Part shown: positions 1 to 7,211 of the stretch, in pieces
Layout: each line of letters begins with the position of its first letter
Position numbering within the stretch: the first letter of the stretch is position 1
Assembly (NCBI GenBank): GCA_018399755.1
Contig: JAGYOE010000003.1
Location: 1-64,000 of the forward strand
Length of the DNA stretch: 64,000 bases
From: Bacilli bacterium
GTDB lineage: Bacteria > Bacillota_I > Bacilli_A > Izemoplasmatales > Hujiaoplasmataceae
Reading direction: 5' to 3'
Notes under the pieces: model-generated
Databases searched by the model: none
The model's input: the letters and a program-made list of their open reading frames with translations, nothing else
What the model was told of the DNA's origin: nothing
Translations under genes and position numbers: made by a program

Positions 1-1
1 C

Positions 2-241
2 ATTATAAAGGGTTATATTAATCGGGATAAAATTGCTCTAATAAAAACACCTCAAGGTTTTAAAACAACAGAGCTAAAAACGGCATATAAACTTGCGAAT
101 AAAAATAAAAAGCAATATATTGATGATGCTTCTTTATTATTTTATGAAGTGAATAAGGAAGTAAAACTAATTAAAGGCAATGAAAACAATATAAAAGTAA
201 CATCAGAATTTGATTTAAATATAATGGAGGATTTACTATGA
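2..241 (+). CDS. ispD: IspD C-terminal part (partial)
   Basis: This is the end of an open frame that enters from the left edge of the window; about 79 residues are present. It shows the TPQGF motif, then DDASL, and ends in a segment with NIKVT followed by FDL, the usual C-terminal order of 2-C-methyl-D-erythritol 4-phosphate cytidylyltransferase. The enzyme makes CDP-methylerythritol in the MEP route to isoprenoids in the cytoplasm. Its TGA stop overlaps the ATG of ispF (ATGA), so the two are translationally coupled and act two steps apart in one pathway. The start and the CTP-binding N-terminus lie outside the window. Confidence 0.9.
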   Translation: MIKGYINRDKIALIKTPQGFKTTELKTAYKLANKNKKQYIDDASLLFYEVNKEVKLIKGNENNIKVTSEFDLNIMEDLL

Positions 242-729
242 TTAAAATTGGATTTTCAAAAGATGTTCACCCTTTAGAAGAGGGCGAAAAATTTATGTTA
301 GGTGGTTTAGAGATTGATCATTACAAAGGATCTACTGGTTATTCCGATGGAGACTGTTTATTACATGTAATAGCTGAATCTTTGTTAGGTGCTCTTGCAA
401 TAGGTGATTTAGGAAAGTTTTTTCCTGAAGATAATCCAAAGTTCAAAGATTATGATTCTAAGTTAATTTTAAAAGAAGTATTTAATTATGTTAACAAAAA
501 AAATTACGAAATATCAAATTTGGATTGTATGGTATCTTTAGAAAAACCTAAAATTAGGCCTTACATAAATGATATGCGTAGATTGATTGGCGAATTACTA
601 GATTGTGATCCAAAACAAATATCTATTAAAGCAACTACTTTTGAAGGTTTAGGATTTGTTGGGGAAGAAAAAGGAATTATGTGTGAGGCAATTGTTGTTT
701 TAGAAAAATCTGATTTTATTTTAGATTAA
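238..729 (+). CDS. ispF: 2-C-methyl-D-erythritol 2,4-cyclodiphosphate synthase
   Basis: IspF converts CDP-methylerythritol 2-phosphate to the cyclic diphosphate with release of CMP. The 163-residue length is normal for the family. The metal-binding DVHPL motif lies near residues 9-13, SDGDCLLHVI supplies the second metal histidine, and the C-terminal part has the typical KATTFEGLGFVG stretch that closes the active site of the trimer. The start overlaps the ispD stop and is preceded by GGAGG, so this is a two-gene unit. A gap with no clear terminator follows. Confidence 0.95.
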   Translation: MIKIGFSKDVHPLEEGEKFMLGGLEIDHYKGSTGYSDGDCLLHVIAESLLGALAIGDLGKFFPEDNPKFKDYDSKLILKEVFNYVNKKNYEISNLDCMVSLEKPKIRPYINDMRRLIGELLDCDPKQISIKATTFEGLGFVGEEKGIMCEAIVVLEKSDFILD

Positions 730-750
730 AAAATTAACAAGACTTATTTT

Positions 751-779
751 TTCAAATTGTAATGAGTTTGTGTTAAAAT
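751..779 (+). promoter_or_regulatory. weak sigma-A-like promoter candidate
   Basis: TTCAAA at 751-756 and TAAAAT at 774-779 are separated by 17 bp and sit just upstream of the yutD-nfu-pgpA run. The -35 box is poor, so this is only a candidate. Confidence 0.3.
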
Positions 780-801
780 AGTTACGCTAGGAAGTGGTAA
801 G

Positions 802-1086
802 ATGTTAGAGACAGAACATGGAATGTTTGACTTATTAAAAAATTATCGTGATGCTTTTGTTTTAGATGATTTTAATAATCGTTATGTTGATTATTTTCAT
901 AAATATAAATTTATTGTAGGAGACTACTCTGCAGGGTTATTAAGACTTAAAGGTTTTACTAAAGATAACTATGAATTAATACCCGACTATCTAGCAGAAT
1001 CATGCGCTCCTAATTGCGCATACTACATATTAAAAAACAATCAGTATAAAGAAAATCAAAACAACGGTGAACAAAACAAAGAATAA
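802..1086 (+). CDS. yutD: YutD-family protein
   Basis: A 94-residue protein resembling Bacillus YutD (DUF1027). Recognisable parts are an N-terminal NYRDAF segment, the core IVGDYSAGLLRLKGF, and a C-terminal block CAPNCAYYILKN that matches the conserved cysteine-containing end of the family. The molecular function of the family is unknown. AGGAAG lies before the ATG. Its neighbours, an Nfu scaffold and PgpA (the YutI and YutG homologues), are also its neighbours in bacilli, which supports the assignment. Confidence 0.8.
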   Translation: MLETEHGMFDLLKNYRDAFVLDDFNNRYVDYFHKYKFIVGDYSAGLLRLKGFTKDNYELIPDYLAESCAPNCAYYILKNNQYKENQNNGEQNKE

Positions 1087-1100
1087 GTGAGGTGTTACAA

Positions 1101-1340
1101 ATGAAATATGAAGAAATTATTGAAGAGATAAAAGCTGTAATCAAATTAATTAGACCATATATTAATCGAGATGGTGGAGATATAGAGTTTGTTAAGTTTG
1201 AAGATGGTATAGTTTATGTGAAACTCAAAGGAGCTTGTGTTGGCTGTGCTGGTTTTGATACAACTATGAATGATTTAATTGAAGATACACTATTAGAAAG
1301 AGTTCCTGGAGTAATTGGAGTTGAACATATATGGGAATAG
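1101..1340 (+). CDS. NifU-like C-terminal domain Fe-S scaffold protein
   Basis: About 79 residues forming one Nfu domain. The motif CVGCAG provides the CxxC that binds a bridging [4Fe-4S] cluster, preceded by IRPYINRDGGDIEFV, the classic N-terminal signature of Nfu domains. It probably delivers Fe-S clusters to apo-proteins such as the radical SAM enzyme KamA encoded later in the window; that link is an inference. I chose the ATG at 1101 over the in-frame GTG at 1092 because the GTG lies inside the Shine-Dalgarno sequence GTGAGGTG. The end overlaps the next gene by 10 bp. Confidence 0.88.
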   Translation: MKYEEIIEEIKAVIKLIRPYINRDGGDIEFVKFEDGIVYVKLKGACVGCAGFDTTMNDLIEDTLLERVPGVIGVEHIWE

Positions 1341-1846
1341 AAATGATAAATTCAAATGATAAGATGAAAGCAATATCAAAAAATTTGTTAATTGATCGCG
1401 GGGTTACGATTAAAGATATAGCAGAAATTGTTTATGATTTACAAAAGAAATATATTCCTAGCATTAAACACAAAGATTGTATGGACGCAATTGAAAGAGT
1501 ATTAGATAAAAGAGAAGTTCAAAACGCAATTTTAACTGGCATTGAATTAGATAGATTAGCCGAAGAAAATAAATTATCCGAACCACTAGAAACCCTTATA
1601 AATGGAGATAATCCTCTATATGGAATTGATGAAATATTAGTTTTATCTATTGTTAATGTATATGGTTCAATTGGTTTTACTAACTTTGGATATGTTGATA
1701 AATTAAAACCGGGTATTATTGGTAAATTAGATGAAGAAGGAAAAAAACCAAATAAATGTAATACCTTTTTAGATGATATTATTGGGGCTATTGCAGCTGC
1801 AGCTGCTTCATCAATAGCTCATAATTTTGAAGATAAGAAAGAATAA
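1331..1846 (+). CDS. pgpA: phosphatidylglycerophosphatase A family protein
   Basis: This 171-residue protein matches the YutG/PgpA family, which dephosphorylates phosphatidylglycerol phosphate in membrane phospholipid synthesis. Seen motifs are LIDRGVTIKDIAEIVYDLQ near the N-terminus, a central LYGIDEILVLSIVNVYGSIG, TNFGYVDK, and the family signature CNTFLDDIIGAIAAAAAS near the C-terminus. The start is uncertain: the ATG at 1331 overlaps the Nfu gene, and an ATG at 1343 is an alternative. A hairpin terminator follows directly. Confidence 0.85.
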   Translation: MGIEMINSNDKMKAISKNLLIDRGVTIKDIAEIVYDLQKKYIPSIKHKDCMDAIERVLDKREVQNAILTGIELDRLAEENKLSEPLETLINGDNPLYGIDEILVLSIVNVYGSIGFTNFGYVDKLKPGIIGKLDEEGKKPNKCNTFLDDIIGAIAAAAASSIAHNFEDKKE

Positions 1847-1864
1847 CCTAAGGTTATTCTTTTT
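1837..1864 (+). terminator. rho-independent terminator after pgpA
   Basis: AGAATAACC at 1840-1848 pairs with GGTTATTCT at 1852-1860 across a TAA loop, followed by TTTT. The stem begins inside the last codons of pgpA. Confidence 0.8.
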
Positions 1865-1890
1865 AAGTGAAAAATTAAAAACTCTCTTGC

Positions 1891-1918
1891 TTGATAAAAA
1901 CTGATTATATGATATAAT
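1891..1918 (+). promoter_or_regulatory. sigma-A promoter for the S1-domain gene
   Basis: TTGATA at 1891-1896 and TATAAT at 1913-1918 are separated by 16 bp, 29 bp upstream of the start codon. Confidence 0.65.
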
Positions 1919-1947
1919 ATTATCAGTTTCTTTGAGGGGTGTTAATT

Positions 1948-2277
1948 ATGAAACAAGGTGACATCGTCAAAGGTCGTATTACTAATATAAAATCTTATGG
2001 AGCTTTTGTTAAAGTAGAAGATAAATATGATGGTTTAATTCATATATCTGAAATTAGCGATGGATATGTAAGAAATATCGAAGACTATCTTAGTGTTGGT
2101 GATGAAGTTACTGTCGAAGTAATTAAAGTAGATGGTGATAAAATTAGCTTCAGTTATAAGAGTCAAAATAAGACCGGACGTAAAAAAAGAGAATCAACAG
2201 ATTTAAAAACTGGATTCAAACCTTTTGAAACCCAGCTTAAAGCTTGGGTAAAAAAGTATCAAAAAGACGACGAATAA
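1948..2277 (+). CDS. S1 RNA-binding domain protein (YugI/CvfD-like)
   Basis: A 109-residue protein with one S1 domain at about residues 1-70 (GDIVKGRITNIKSYGAFVKV, then GLIHISEISDGYV, then the VGDEV turn) and a basic C-terminal tail. This matches the Bacillus YugI/general stress protein 13 and CvfD type of small ribosome-associated RNA-binding regulators. The ATG at 1948 is preferred to a GTG at 1939 because AGGGG ends immediately before it at good spacing. It has its own promoter and terminator, so it is a single-gene unit. Confidence 0.8.
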   Translation: MKQGDIVKGRITNIKSYGAFVKVEDKYDGLIHISEISDGYVRNIEDYLSVGDEVTVEVIKVDGDKISFSYKSQNKTGRKKRESTDLKTGFKPFETQLKAWVKKYQKDDE

Positions 2278-2291
2278 TTTCGTTGTTTTTT
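2267..2291 (+). terminator. terminator after the S1-domain gene
   Basis: ACGACGAA at 2267-2274 pairs with TTCGTTGT at 2279-2286, including one G-T pair, followed by TTTTT. Confidence 0.7.
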
Positions 2292-2292
2292 A

Positions 2293-2319
2293 TTGACAAA
2301 AGTTTAGATATCAGATAAT
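2293..2319 (+). promoter_or_regulatory. promoter for pgi
   Basis: A perfect TTGACA at 2293-2298 is followed by GATAAT at 2314-2319 with a short 15 bp spacer. A strong AGGGGG ribosome site lies before the pgi ATG. Confidence 0.55.
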
Positions 2320-2340
2320 CTTAAAGCCTAGGGGGCCATT

Positions 2341-3675
2341 ATGAAAGAAAAATATTTAAAATTGGATTATGAAAATATTTTAGCATTTATTAACAAAGAT
2401 AGCTTGGATGAAATTCAAACTGAAGTTTCAAGAGCAAAAAATAAATTGGATAATAAATCAGGTTTAGGGAATGCCTTTTTAGGGTGGCTAGACACTGTAG
2501 GAAATTATAATCCAGATATGATTAATGATATTATTAAAACTAGTAAAAAAATCCAAAAACAAGCTGATGTTTTGGTAGTTATTGGAATTGGTGGATCATA
2601 CCTAGGCGCTAAAGCGGCTATAGAATATATGAAATCATATTTTAAATTAACTTCAAAAACTGAAGTAATATTTGCGGGGCAAAATTTATCTTCAACTTAT
2701 CTAAGTGAACTTATAGATTATTTAAAAACAAAAGATTTTTCAATTAATGTAATCTCTAAATCTGGGACTACTACTGAACCAGCAATCGCTTTTAGAGCTT
2801 TGAAAATATTACTTGAAGATAAATATGGTGAAACTAGTGCAAATAAAAGAATATATGCGACTACAGATAAAAATAAAGGGGCTTTAAGAAGCTTAGCTGA
2901 TACAAAAAAATATAAAACTTTTATTGTTCCTGATGATATAGGCGGTCGTTATTCAGTTTTTACACCAGTAGGGTTATTGCCAATAGCGGTAGCTGGAATT
3001 GATATCTTAAAAATGCTTGAAGGAGCAAAAGAAGCCAAGGATACTTATCTTAAAGAAGATATTTATCAAAATGATGCATTTATGTATGCAGCTTTAAGGA
3101 ATTTATTATATCGTGATAAATTCGCAGTTGAGTTATTGGTTAATAGTGAGCCTAAATTAAACTATTTTTCTGAGTGGTGGAAGCAATTGTTTGGTGAATC
3201 AGAAGGTAAAGATGGGGAAGGATTATTTGTTGCTAGTGCATCTTTTACAACCGATTTACATTCATTAGGACAATTTATCCAAGATGGTAAAAATATTATC
3301 TTTGAAACAATTATCAATATAGATAAACCAGAGAAAGATTTATTAATTGGGCAAAATAAAGCAAATTTAGATCAGCTTAATTATCTTAAAGAAAAATCCA
3401 TCGACTATGTTAATAAACAAGCGATTAAAGGGACTAGACTTGCACACTTAGATGGTAAAACGCCAAATATGATGATAACAATTCCAAAAATATCTGCATA
3501 TAGTTTTGGATATTTGGTTTACTTTTTTGAACTAGCTTGTGCTATAAGTGGATATCTCTTAGGGGTTAATCCATTTAATCAACCAGGAGTAGAAAATTAT
3601 AAAAAAAATATGTTTGCTTTATTAGAAAAACCTGGTTTTGAAAAATTAACAAAAGAATTAAAGAAAAAACTATAA
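2341..3675 (+). CDS. pgi: glucose-6-phosphate isomerase
   Basis: This 444-residue enzyme interconverts glucose 6-phosphate and fructose 6-phosphate in glycolysis. Seen are IGIGGSYLGAKAAIEYM near residue 80, the phosphate-binding ISKSGTTTEPAIAFR, the central DDIGGRYSVFTPVGLLP signature and the C-terminal GVNPFNQPGVENYK. Length and motif order fit the shorter bacterial (Bacillus-type) form. It stands alone between its own promoter and a terminator shared with the convergent lipid kinase gene. Together with hprK it indicates that sugars are also used, not only amino acids. Confidence 0.96.
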   Translation: MKEKYLKLDYENILAFINKDSLDEIQTEVSRAKNKLDNKSGLGNAFLGWLDTVGNYNPDMINDIIKTSKKIQKQADVLVVIGIGGSYLGAKAAIEYMKSYFKLTSKTEVIFAGQNLSSTYLSELIDYLKTKDFSINVISKSGTTTEPAIAFRALKILLEDKYGETSANKRIYATTDKNKGALRSLADTKKYKTFIVPDDIGGRYSVFTPVGLLPIAVAGIDILKMLEGAKEAKDTYLKEDIYQNDAFMYAALRNLLYRDKFAVELLVNSEPKLNYFSEWWKQLFGESEGKDGEGLFVASASFTTDLHSLGQFIQDGKNIIFETIINIDKPEKDLLIGQNKANLDQLNYLKEKSIDYVNKQAIKGTRLAHLDGKTPNMMITIPKISAYSFGYLVYFFELACAISGYLLGVNPFNQPGVENYKKNMFALLEKPGFEKLTKELKKKL

Positions 3676-3680
3676 AAAAT

Positions 3681-3710
3681 AAGCACTATCGATTATGATA
3701 GTGCTTGTTA
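3681..3710. terminator. bidirectional terminator between pgi and the lipid kinase gene
   Basis: AAGCACTATC at 3681-3690 pairs perfectly with GATAGTGCTT at 3697-3706 over a 6-nt loop. A-rich sequence on the left and T-rich on the right let it serve both converging genes. Confidence 0.85.
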
Positions 3711-3714
3711 TTTG

Positions 3715-4575
3715 TTAAAATATATTTTTAGAATATGCGTGCAGCAATTTTTTTTGTTTAGCTTTTACAGATATTTTAGTGATGTTTGCTTTTACTTCAC
3801 CATCAGCTTGGAAATATACTGGTTGATTTAGGTTTAATTGAATGTTTCTGCCTTTTAATATAGTAATTTTTGATTTAATATATCTATGCCAACCTGGGTA
3901 GATAGTTAATAATAAAAGTTGTAATAATAATTTATTTAAATTATGTGCGACGACCACATAAAAACTATCATCTTCAAGATTAGCATTAGGAGCAGCTTTC
4001 ATTCCTCCTCCAAAGTAACGACCGTTTTGAATAGAAGCAATGTAAGCTTTTTTAAAATTATATTCTTTATTATCAATAATAAGATTTATTGTTTGATTTC
4101 TATAATTGAGAAGTGCACGAAAAACATTTATTAAGTAAGATAACTTACCTTTTTTTGAATCATTATTTACATAATGAGAAACTAATCCATCAAAACCTAA
4201 ACCACAACCATTGATAAATTTTACTTTTTCTTTATCATCTAAAGTAGCTTCACCAATTGTTACTTCAGCTGATTTTAGTGGTTTAAGTGATCTTAAAAAA
4301 TCATTACCTGAACCACTTTTTGCTAGATAAATATTTTGTTTAATTTCTTCAAGATTAACATTATTAATTAAATAATTTATTGAACCATCTCCACCTAGAA
4401 ACAAAATATCAGTAATATTTTTTCTTTTATTTAAATATGATTTTAAATTAGTTATTTTAAGTGTAGAACGCAAAATAAATTCTATACCTTTTTTTTGAAA
4501 ATATTTGACAATCTTCTTTGTTTTTCTTTTTGATTTTCTATTGCTAGAAAGTGGATTGTGAATTATTAAAAACAT
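3715..4575 (-). CDS. diacylglycerol kinase family lipid kinase
   Basis: A 286-residue DagK/YegS-type lipid kinase. The N-terminal nucleotide-binding half carries LFLGGDGSINYLINNV near residue 60, the GGDGT-like signature, then SGSGNDFLRSL. The C-terminal half has GLGFDG, NGRYFGGGM and a QADGEV segment typical of the family. It probably phosphorylates diacylglycerol or a related lipid to recycle it into phospholipid synthesis at the membrane; exact substrate is not readable. It lies alone on the reverse strand with a TATAAT-like element (4612-4617, reverse) upstream. Confidence 0.85.
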   Translation of the reverse strand: MFLIIHNPLSSNRKSKRKTKKIVKYFQKKGIEFILRSTLKITNLKSYLNKRKNITDILFLGGDGSINYLINNVNLEEIKQNIYLAKSGSGNDFLRSLKPLKSAEVTIGEATLDDKEKVKFINGCGLGFDGLVSHYVNNDSKKGKLSYLINVFRALLNYRNQTINLIIDNKEYNFKKAYIASIQNGRYFGGGMKAAPNANLEDDSFYVVVAHNLNKLLLQLLLLTIYPGWHRYIKSKITILKGRNIQLNLNQPVYFQADGEVKANITKISVKAKQKKLLHAYSKNIF

Positions 4576-4590
4576 ATTAAGCCCCTTTCA

Positions 4591-4600
4591 GTTCGCGAAC
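4591..4600. promoter_or_regulatory. perfect 10-bp palindrome in the lipid kinase leader
   Basis: GTTCGCGAAC is a perfect palindrome between the reverse -10-like TATAAT (4612-4617) and the start codon of the lipid kinase gene. In this AT-rich background a GC-rich palindrome at that place could be an operator; no repressor can be named. Confidence 0.3.
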
Positions 4601-4697
4601 CAGATAAGGTTATTATATCATACTATTTAAATAACTAAATATTAAATATTTTTTTATGTTAAGCATCGCTTAAACTGTGAATTTAATCATTTTATGA

Positions 4698-4715
4698 TAT
4701 AATCATTAGTATAAT
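4698..4715 (+). promoter_or_regulatory. -10 candidates upstream of tsaE
   Basis: Two perfect TATAAT boxes lie at 4698-4703 and 4710-4715, followed by AAGGAG before the GTG start of tsaE. No good -35 box is visible at 17 bp for either. Confidence 0.4.
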
Positions 4716-4738
4716 ATTATTGAATTTAAGGAGTTAAA

Positions 4739-5200
4739 GTGAAAATTAGAAAAAGATTAAATTCTCAAGAAGATACATATAAACTAGCAAAAATAATTTC
4801 CGAGTATATATTTCCTGGAATGATTATAGGATTAAGTGGTGATTTAGGATCGGGCAAAACCACTTTTACTAAATATTTTGCTAAAGAAATTAGTGTGAAG
4901 GATGTTTTAAATTCACCTACTTTTACAATTCTAAAAACTTATAAAGGCAAGCTGGATTTATATCATATGGATGTTTATAGGTTAGAAGGTATAGGATATG
5001 ATTATGAATTAGATGATTATATTTATGGTAAAGGCATCGCTATTATAGAGTGGTGTGAATATATTGATATCATGTTACCAAAAGATATTCTTAAAATATC
5101 TTTTAAATTTATTGATGAAACTACTAGAGATGTAATTATTGAAGGAAGTGATAAATATGAAAAAATCGTTGAAGAGATTAGCGATAGATACAGCGACTAA
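4739..5200 (+). CDS. tsaE: tRNA t6A37 biosynthesis ATPase TsaE
   Basis: This 153-residue P-loop protein has Walker A GDLGSGKTTFTKYFA near residues 34-48 and the family NSPTFTILKTY segment near residue 60, then HMDVYRLEG and IIEWCEYI. TsaE works with TsaB and TsaD to put threonylcarbamoyl on A37 of ANN-decoding tRNAs. Start is GTG, set by AAGGAG five bases upstream. It overlaps tsaB by 44 bp in a different frame, and tsaD follows two genes later, so the operon groups the complex. Confidence 0.93.
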   Translation: MKIRKRLNSQEDTYKLAKIISEYIFPGMIIGLSGDLGSGKTTFTKYFAKEISVKDVLNSPTFTILKTYKGKLDLYHMDVYRLEGIGYDYELDDYIYGKGIAIIEWCEYIDIMLPKDILKISFKFIDETTRDVIIEGSDKYEKIVEEISDRYSD

Positions 5201-5759
5201 ATATATATACTTAGCTTTAATGATAGATGATAAGGAAGTGTCATCTATTTATCAAGAAGGAGACAATAATCATTCTGTGACTATTATTCCTTTATTAGCT
5301 GAATTATTAAAGAATGCGGAAATTTCCTTACAAGATTTAGATGAAATAATAGTAGGTGTAGGACCAGGAAGTTATACAGGAGTAAGAATTGGCGTGACTG
5401 TTGGGAAAATGATAGGTTATTTAAATAATATAAATATTTATCAAGTATCATCATTAGCATTATTAGCTTCTACTTCTAAGCAAAAATATATTTTACCTTT
5501 AATAGATGCAAGAAGAAATAATGCTTTTATGGCTTTTTTTAATCAAAAAAAGAGGAAATTGACTTATCTAAAAAATGATACACTAGAAAATATTGAATCA
5601 TTTAAAAGCAACATAATAGAAAAATATGAAGTAATCGAGTTTGGAAAACCTAATTTAAAGAAAATAATTGATTCAAACTTAATGGTTAAGATTGAAGATA
5701 TTCATAATTTAACACCAAATTATTTAAGGATAACTGAAGCTGAAAGAAATCTAAAATAA
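5157..5759 (+). CDS. tsaB: tRNA t6A37 biosynthesis protein TsaB
   Basis: About 200 residues of the ASKHA fold. LAIDTATKYIYLALM at the N-terminus is the phosphate-1 loop; GVGPGSYTGVRIGVT near residue 65 is the diagnostic TsaB/YeaZ signature. TsaB is the non-catalytic partner that forms the TsaBD core. The ATG at 5157, with AAGGAAGTG upstream, is preferred to a TTG at 5139. Its stop codon overlaps the first base of the rimI reading frame. Confidence 0.92.
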   Translation: MKKSLKRLAIDTATKYIYLALMIDDKEVSSIYQEGDNNHSVTIIPLLAELLKNAEISLQDLDEIIVGVGPGSYTGVRIGVTVGKMIGYLNNINIYQVSSLALLASTSKQKYILPLIDARRNNAFMAFFNQKKRKLTYLKNDTLENIESFKSNIIEKYEVIEFGKPNLKKIIDSNLMVKIEDIHNLTPNYLRITEAERNLK

Positions 5760-6194
5760 TGAACTCAAATATAAGGAAAGCAACCAAGAATGATTTATGT
5801 TTTATTCAAAAATACGATAATTTATATTTTAATAAAACATCAAAGCGTGGGATTTCTAATGAAATATTTAATAATCCTTTATTAAATTGTTTTATCTTAG
5901 AAAATAAATCTACCAGTATTGGTTATACCATAAGATGGCTAGATAAAGATAAATAACAGATGTATAGTTTGGCCATAAACCCTAGTGAACTACATAAAGG
6001 GTATGCAAAAATACTTTTAGATTACTTGTTCAAATACTATAATAAAAAAAATAAAAGAAATAAGTTCAGAAATAAGAATCACAAACAAAAAATCAATAGA
6101 TTTGTATAAAAGTTTTGGTTTTAAAGAAGTAAGCATTAGAAAAAATTATTACAATAATAATGAAGATGCATTATTATTGTATAGAAAATTATAG
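5759..6194 (+). pseudogene. rimI: RimI-like N-acetyltransferase, disrupted
   Basis: The frame starts with MNSNIRKATKNDL, as expected for a GNAT protein, but meets TAA at 5954-5956 after 65 codons. The same frame continues after the stop with LAINPSELHKGYAKILLDYLF, the acetyl-CoA binding loop, and then shifts frame within the A-rich stretch near 6043-6062. The remaining C-terminus is ITNKKSIDLYKSFGFKEV and NNNEDALLLYRKL, the classic RimI ending. Position between tsaB and tsaD is the usual place for rimI. One nonsense change and one frameshift break it; the frameshift lies near an A7-A8 run and could be a sequencing error, the nonsense codon less easily so. Confidence 0.85.
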
Positions 6195-6206
6195 GAAGTG
6201 AAATAA

Positions 6207-7202
6207 ATGAATGTATTAGGCGTTGAAACAAGTTGTGATGAAACAAGCGTTAGCATTGTTAGAGATGGCAATGTTGTTTTAGCAAATGAAGTTTTATCAC
6301 AAATTGATATTCATAAAGTATACGGGGGAGTAGTGCCTGAGATTGCTTCTAGAGAACATATTAAAGGGATTACTTATGTTTTTGATCAAGCGATGAAAAA
6401 AGCTAATTTAAATTTTGAAGATATTGATTTAATTGCAGTTACAAAAGGTCCGGGATTAATTGGATCGTTACTAATCGGGATAAACGCTGCTAAAGTAATT
6501 AGTTTAAATTATGGTATTCCAATTATTGGAGTTCATCATATTAGTGGTCATATTTACGCTAATTATATTGAACAAGGAATGGAATTTCCAATATTAGCAT
6601 TAGTTGTTTCTGGAGGCCATACTGAATTAATTTTGATGAAAGAACACTATGATTTCACTAAACTAGGCGAAACACAGGATGATGCGGTTGGAGAAGCCTA
6701 TGATAAAATTGCAAGGGTATTAGGTTTAGAATACCCGGGTGGTCCGGTAGTTGATCGACTTGCTGGCGGCGGAGAAGATAATTTGGATTTTCCAAGGCCA
6801 ATGATTAATAGCAATGATTTTAATTTTAGTTTTTCTGGACTTAAATCTCATGTGATTAATACTCATCATAATATGAAGCAAAGAAATGAGAAGATTAATA
6901 TTGATGATTTTTGTGCTAGTTTTCAAGAAGCAGTAACTGATGTTTTAGTTAAGAAAACAATTCAAGCTAAAAATAAATACAAGGTTAAACAAGTAATAGT
7001 TGCGGGTGGAGTCGCAGCTAATTCAGGATTAAGAAAAAAAATGAAGGCGAAAATCACTGATATTCCAGTGTATTTTCCTAAGATGCAATACTGTACAGAT
7101 AATGCAGCTATGATAGCCGCTGCGGGATATTTCCAATATAAAAAAAATGGTGAATCTGATGATTTATATATAAATGGATATTCAAGATTAGATTTAGAAT
7201 GA
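6207..7202 (+). CDS. tsaD: tRNA N6-adenosine threonylcarbamoyltransferase TsaD
   Basis: The catalytic subunit of the t6A complex, 331 residues. It begins with [16 protein letters not shown], and has the metal-binding [13 protein letters not shown] near residue 110, [11 protein letters not shown], the [18 protein letters not shown] block and the C-terminal [12 protein letters not shown] with [19 protein letters not shown] precedes the ATG. Together with tsaE and tsaB it gives the complete bacterial set except the YrdC/TsaC enzyme, which is not in the window. Confidence 0.96.
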   Translation: MNVLGVETSCDETSVSIVRDGNVVLANEVLSQIDIHKVYGGVVPEIASREHIKGITYVFDQAMKKANLNFEDIDLIAVTKGPGLIGSLLIGINAAKVISLNYGIPIIGVHHISGHIYANYIEQGMEFPILALVVSGGHTELILMKEHYDFTKLGETQDDAVGEAYDKIARVLGLEYPGGPVVDRLAGGGEDNLDFPRPMINSNDFNFSFSGLKSHVINTHHNMKQRNEKINIDDFCASFQEAVTDVLVKKTIQAKNKYKVKQVIVAGGVAANSGLRKKMKAKITDIPVYFPKMQYCTDNAAMIAAAGYFQYKKNGESDDLYINGYSRLDLE

Positions 7203-7211
7203 GAGGATAAT

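Noticed and set aside
3943-4134. 63-codon frame on the forward strand inside the lipid kinase gene
   Set aside because: It is antisense to a well-supported gene, has no ribosome site and no recognisable protein features.
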